From the NCBI RefSeq assembly GCF_025137375.1, contig NZ_CP073720.1, forward strand, positions 9,200,501-9,264,500: a stretch of DNA of 64,000 nucleotides. Reading direction: 5' to 3'. Position 1 is the stretch's first letter, and every line of letters begins with the position of its first letter. The translations under genes and the position numbers were made by a program. This stretch comes from Dactylosporangium fulvum. Its GTDB lineage: Bacteria > Actinomycetota > Actinomycetes > Mycobacteriales > Micromonosporaceae. The notes beneath the pieces are model-generated. The model made no database searches and was not told the origin of the DNA. It worked only from the letters and a program-made list of their open reading frames with translations. Below, one piece after another: positions 61,848 through 64,000 of the stretch.

Positions 61848-62444
61848 TCAGAGGTGGGCGGCCAGGGCGCGGAACGCCTTGCCGCGGTGGCTGATGGCGT
61901 CCTTCTCCGCCGGGGACAGTTCGGCGGTCGTCTTCTCGTAGCCGTCGGCGACGAAGATCGGGTCGTAGCCGAAGCCGCCGTCGCCGCGCGGGGTGCGGAT
62001 CAGGTGGCCGCGCATCTCACCGCGGACCACGACCTCGCGGCCGTCGGGCCAGGCCAGCGCGGCGGCGCAGACGAACGCTCCGCCCAGGTGCTCGTCGGGG
62101 ACGTCGCCCAGCTGGGCCAGGACCAGGCGGAGGTTGGCGCCGTCGCGGTCGGGGGCGCCGCTCGGCAGGCCCGACCAGCGGGCCGAGAAGACGCCCGGCA
62201 TGCCGTTGAGGGCGTCCACGGCCAGGCCCGAGTCGTCGCCGACGCTGGGCAGGCCGGTGTAGCGGACGGCCTCGCGGGCCTTCAGGAGCGCGTTCTCCTC
62301 GAAGGTGAGACCCGTCTCGGGGGCCTCGGGATACGTCTCGACGTCGTCCAGGCCGAGCAACTCGACCTCGCTGGCCGCCTCCTCCAAGACTCGGCGCAGC
62401 TCCACGAGCTTCTTCTTGTTCCGGGTCGCGAGCAGCAGCTTCAT
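61848..62444 (-). CDS. rdgB: RdgB/HAM1 non-canonical purine NTP pyrophosphatase
   Basis: 198 aa from ATG 62444. Hydrolyses XTP and ITP to clean the nucleotide pool. LLLATRNKKKLVELR, DDSGLAVDALNGMPGVFSAR and GGFGYDPIF are hallmark motifs, with SHRGKAFRAL at the end. ATGA overlap with rph upstream, the usual actinobacterial pair. Confidence 0.97.
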   Translation of the reverse strand: MKLLLATRNKKKLVELRRVLEEAASEVELLGLDDVETYPEAPETGLTFEENALLKAREAVRYTGLPSVGDDSGLAVDALNGMPGVFSARWSGLPSGAPDRDGANLRLVLAQLGDVPDEHLGGAFVCAAALAWPDGREVVVRGEMRGHLIRTPRGDGGFGYDPIFVADGYEKTTAELSPAEKDAISHRGKAFRALAAHL

Positions 62445-63169
62445 TCGGCGATCGCCTTCTGCTGGAGGGCCTGGAGCTCGGTGCAGCCCAGGGCGCCCAG
62501 GTCGACGAGGGTGTCGAGCTCGGCCCGGCTGAAGACCGACTGCTCGCCGGTGCCCTGGACCTCGACGAAGTCGCCGGTGCCGGTGCAGACCACGTTCATG
62601 TCGACGTCGGCGATGACGTCCTCTTCGTAGCACAGGTCGAGGCGCGGCTCGCCGCCGATGATGCCGACGCTGACCGCTGAAACGGAACGGTGCAGCACCT
62701 CGGAGGGCTTGCCCGCCAGCTTGCGCTGCGCCGCCAGCCACGCCACCGCGTCGTGCAGGGCCACGTAGGCGCCGGTGATCGCGGCGGTGCGGGTGCCGCC
62801 GTCGGCCTGCAACACATCGCAGTCGAGGACGATCGAGTTCTCGCCGAGGGCCTTCAGGTCGATGCAGGCCCGCAGGCTGCGCCCGATGAGCCGGGAGATC
62901 TCGTGCGTCCGCCCGCCGACCTTGCCCTTGACGCTCTCCCGGTCGCTGCGGGTCGTCGTCGCGCGGGGCAACATGGCGTATTCGGCGGTGAGCCAGCCCA
63001 GGCCGGACCCCTTCCGCCACCGCGGCACGCCCTCGGTGACGCTGGCGGTGCACAAGACCCGCGTGGCGCCGAACTCGACGAGCACGGACCCCTCCGGGTG
63101 CATGCTCCACTGGCGGGTGATCGAAACAGGTCGAAGTTGGTCTGCTGCGCGTCCATCGGGTCGAGCCAT
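62441..63169 (-). CDS. rph: ribonuclease PH
   Basis: 242 aa from ATG 63169 (MARPDGRAADQLRPV; ATG 63187 also open). Phosphorolytic 3' trimming of tRNA precursors. GWLTAEYAMLPRATTTR, GRTHEISRLIGRSLRA and LDCDVLQADGGTRTAAITG with the catalytic Asp. Overlaps rdgB by 4 bp. Confidence 0.97.
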   Translation of the reverse strand: MARPDGRAADQLRPVSITRQWSMHPEGSVLVEFGATRVLCTASVTEGVPRWRKGSGLGWLTAEYAMLPRATTTRSDRESVKGKVGGRTHEISRLIGRSLRACIDLKALGENSIVLDCDVLQADGGTRTAAITGAYVALHDAVAWLAAQRKLAGKPSEVLHRSVSAVSVGIIGGEPRLDLCYEEDVIADVDMNVVCTGTGDFVEVQGTGEQSVFSRAELDTLVDLGALGCTELQALQQKAIAE

Positions 63170-63183
63170 ACCGCCCACCCTAG

Positions 63184-64000
63184 TCAAGCGACCTTGCCCG
63201 ACACGCCGTCGCCCCGCACCGCTTCGCGCACGGCATCGGGAAGCTGCAAGTCAAGAAGGTCAGCGGTGCCGAGCGGGGAGCCGTGACGCCACTCGGCCCA
63301 GGCGAGGCGGAACAGGCCGGGCAGCAGATCGGTCGAACGGCGGACCACCCAGCGGGTCCCCTGCGTGGCCATCCACCAGACCTGCGCGGAGACCGTCGGC
63401 GGCGGGCTCGTCGGCGCGGGGTCAGGCCGCACACCCGACCGGGCCATGCTGGAGCCGCGGACGGTCAACAGGTCGAAGAACGAGCAGGCGAGGAACCGGT
63501 GGCCGCGCTCGCTCGGGTGGAGCCGATCGACGCTCCACATCCGGCGATCGTACGAGTCGGCGTTGCCGGCCGCGTCGAAATGCACCGTGTCGTAGCGGGT
63601 GGCGACCCGGTCCGTCACCGTGTTGAGCTCGTGCATCCGGCGGGCCAGCGGCCGGGCGAGCGGGCCGGGCAGGCCGAACATGCGGCCCGGGTCGGGCAGG
63701 CGGATGGTGAGCACCTCGGCCCCGATCGCCCGCAGCGCCGCCACCGAGCGCTCCAAATGCCCGCAGATGCGCCGGGCGTCGAACGGGTCCCGCAGCGTGT
63801 CGTTGGTGCCGACGAGGACGGCCGCCACGTCGGGCTGAACGGCGACGGCGCGGGGCAACTGGTCGCGCTCCACGTCGGCGGCCCGCGCGCCGCTGCTGGC
63901 GAAGTTGTGCAGCCGCGCCCCGATGGCCTCGGCGAAGATCGGCGCCCAGCCGCGCCACGACCCATCGGGCATCCGGTCACCGAAGCCCGCCGTCGTGGAG
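63184..64000 (-). CDS. SGNH/GDSL hydrolase, N-terminus cut by window edge
   Basis: At least 272 codons; the frame runs off the right edge. The visible start reads STTAGFGDRMPDGSWRGW, so the block I Ser (codon at 63997–63999) is just inside. Block II Gly and block III GTND (LVGTNDTLRDPF) are present; block V DxxHPS is DRLHPSERGH. Extracellular or cytosolic esterase of unknown substrate, 15 bp upstream of rph. A C-terminal region of about 90 residues is an extra, basic-amphipathic tail. Confidence 0.9.
   Translation of the reverse strand, partial: STTAGFGDRMPDGSWRGWAPIFAEAIGARLHNFASSGARAADVERDQLPRAVAVQPDVAAVLVGTNDTLRDPFDARRICGHLERSVAALRAIGAEVLTIRLPDPGRMFGLPGPLARPLARRMHELNTVTDRVATRYDTVHFDAAGNADSYDRRMWSVDRLHPSERGHRFLACSFFDLLTVRGSSMARSGVRPDPAPTSPPPTVSAQVWWMATQGTRWVVRRSTDLLPGLFRLAWAEWRHGSPLGTADLLDLQLPDAVREAVRGDGVSGKVA

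Overview
The window is high-GC actinobacterial chromosome, most likely from the Micromonosporaceae (Actinoplanes/Micromonospora-like). This is an inference from gene content and order: clpP–tig, rpiB, pepN, mscS, trHbO, orn, rph–rdgB, mycothiol-linked genes, many GTG/TTG starts and 4-bp ATGA/GTGA overlaps. No species-level marker is present.

Layout. (1) 1–2.2 kb: clpP1 (cut by the window edge), trigger factor and tRNA-Pro. (2) 2.37–17.47 kb: a complete integrative element of the AICE (pSAM2-like) type, inserted in tRNA-Gly(TCC). It carries integrase, excisionase, RepSA-type initiator, a DUF2637 membrane protein, an FtsK-type transfer ATPase, a Pra-like activator, a GntR/KorSA-type regulator and several small zinc-ribbon proteins. 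Its cargo is an XRE-TPR regulator with a flavoprotein, and an AT-richer conflict-type module: a Trypco2 protein next to a 982-aa trypsin–STAND ATPase–TPR protein. The two 44-bp att repeats differ only by two compensatory base pairs in the tRNA T-stem. Pairs of CGTGCCAG repeats flank both ends as likely integrase arm sites. (3) 17.5–31.6 kb: ordinary chromosome with a small gene under a near-consensus SOS box, an ECF sigma factor with a YCII partner, a kinase–phosphatase pair, an Eis-like acetyltransferase, rpiB, a DUF1015 protein, an RsbW-like ATPase, a CDF metal exporter and a Rv2466c-like thioredoxin-fold protein. (4) 31.7–50.1 kb: pepN, an HNH nuclease, MscS, an MFS transporter, trHbO, a secreted beta-propeller protein, tRNA-His, orn, CopC and CopC–CopD copper proteins, Bcp, and the ATP-grasp/alpha-E/transglutaminase operon. 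(5) 50.07–51.31 kb: an RNA-rich locus. (6) 51.4–64 kb: a PH-like membrane protein, a degenerate HAD protein, a MOSC protein, a histidine-utilisation operon (RpiR-family regulator, hutU, M20 amidohydrolase, hutF, hutI, hutH), then rdgB, rph and an SGNH esterase cut by the right edge.

The best candidate for an undescribed system is the 50.07–51.31 kb locus. A perfect class-I tRNA cloverleaf with anticodon UAG (a leucine anticodon on a body without the long variable arm of tRNA-Leu) precedes a 243-aa protein of unknown function. Two tandem RNAs follow it, in which the tRNA parts occur in permuted order: T-arm, acceptor 3' strand, 8-nt loop, acceptor 5' strand, D-arm, all closed by a stem at the anticodon position. 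This is the architecture of bacterial Y RNAs (YrlA), but no Ro/Rsr gene is visible. I infer an RNA–protein particle that mimics or handles tRNA. The second candidate is the protease–NTPase module carried by the integrative element.

All calls come from reading the sequence; no database search was run. Function names rest on remembered family motifs, and uncertain starts are stated per entry.
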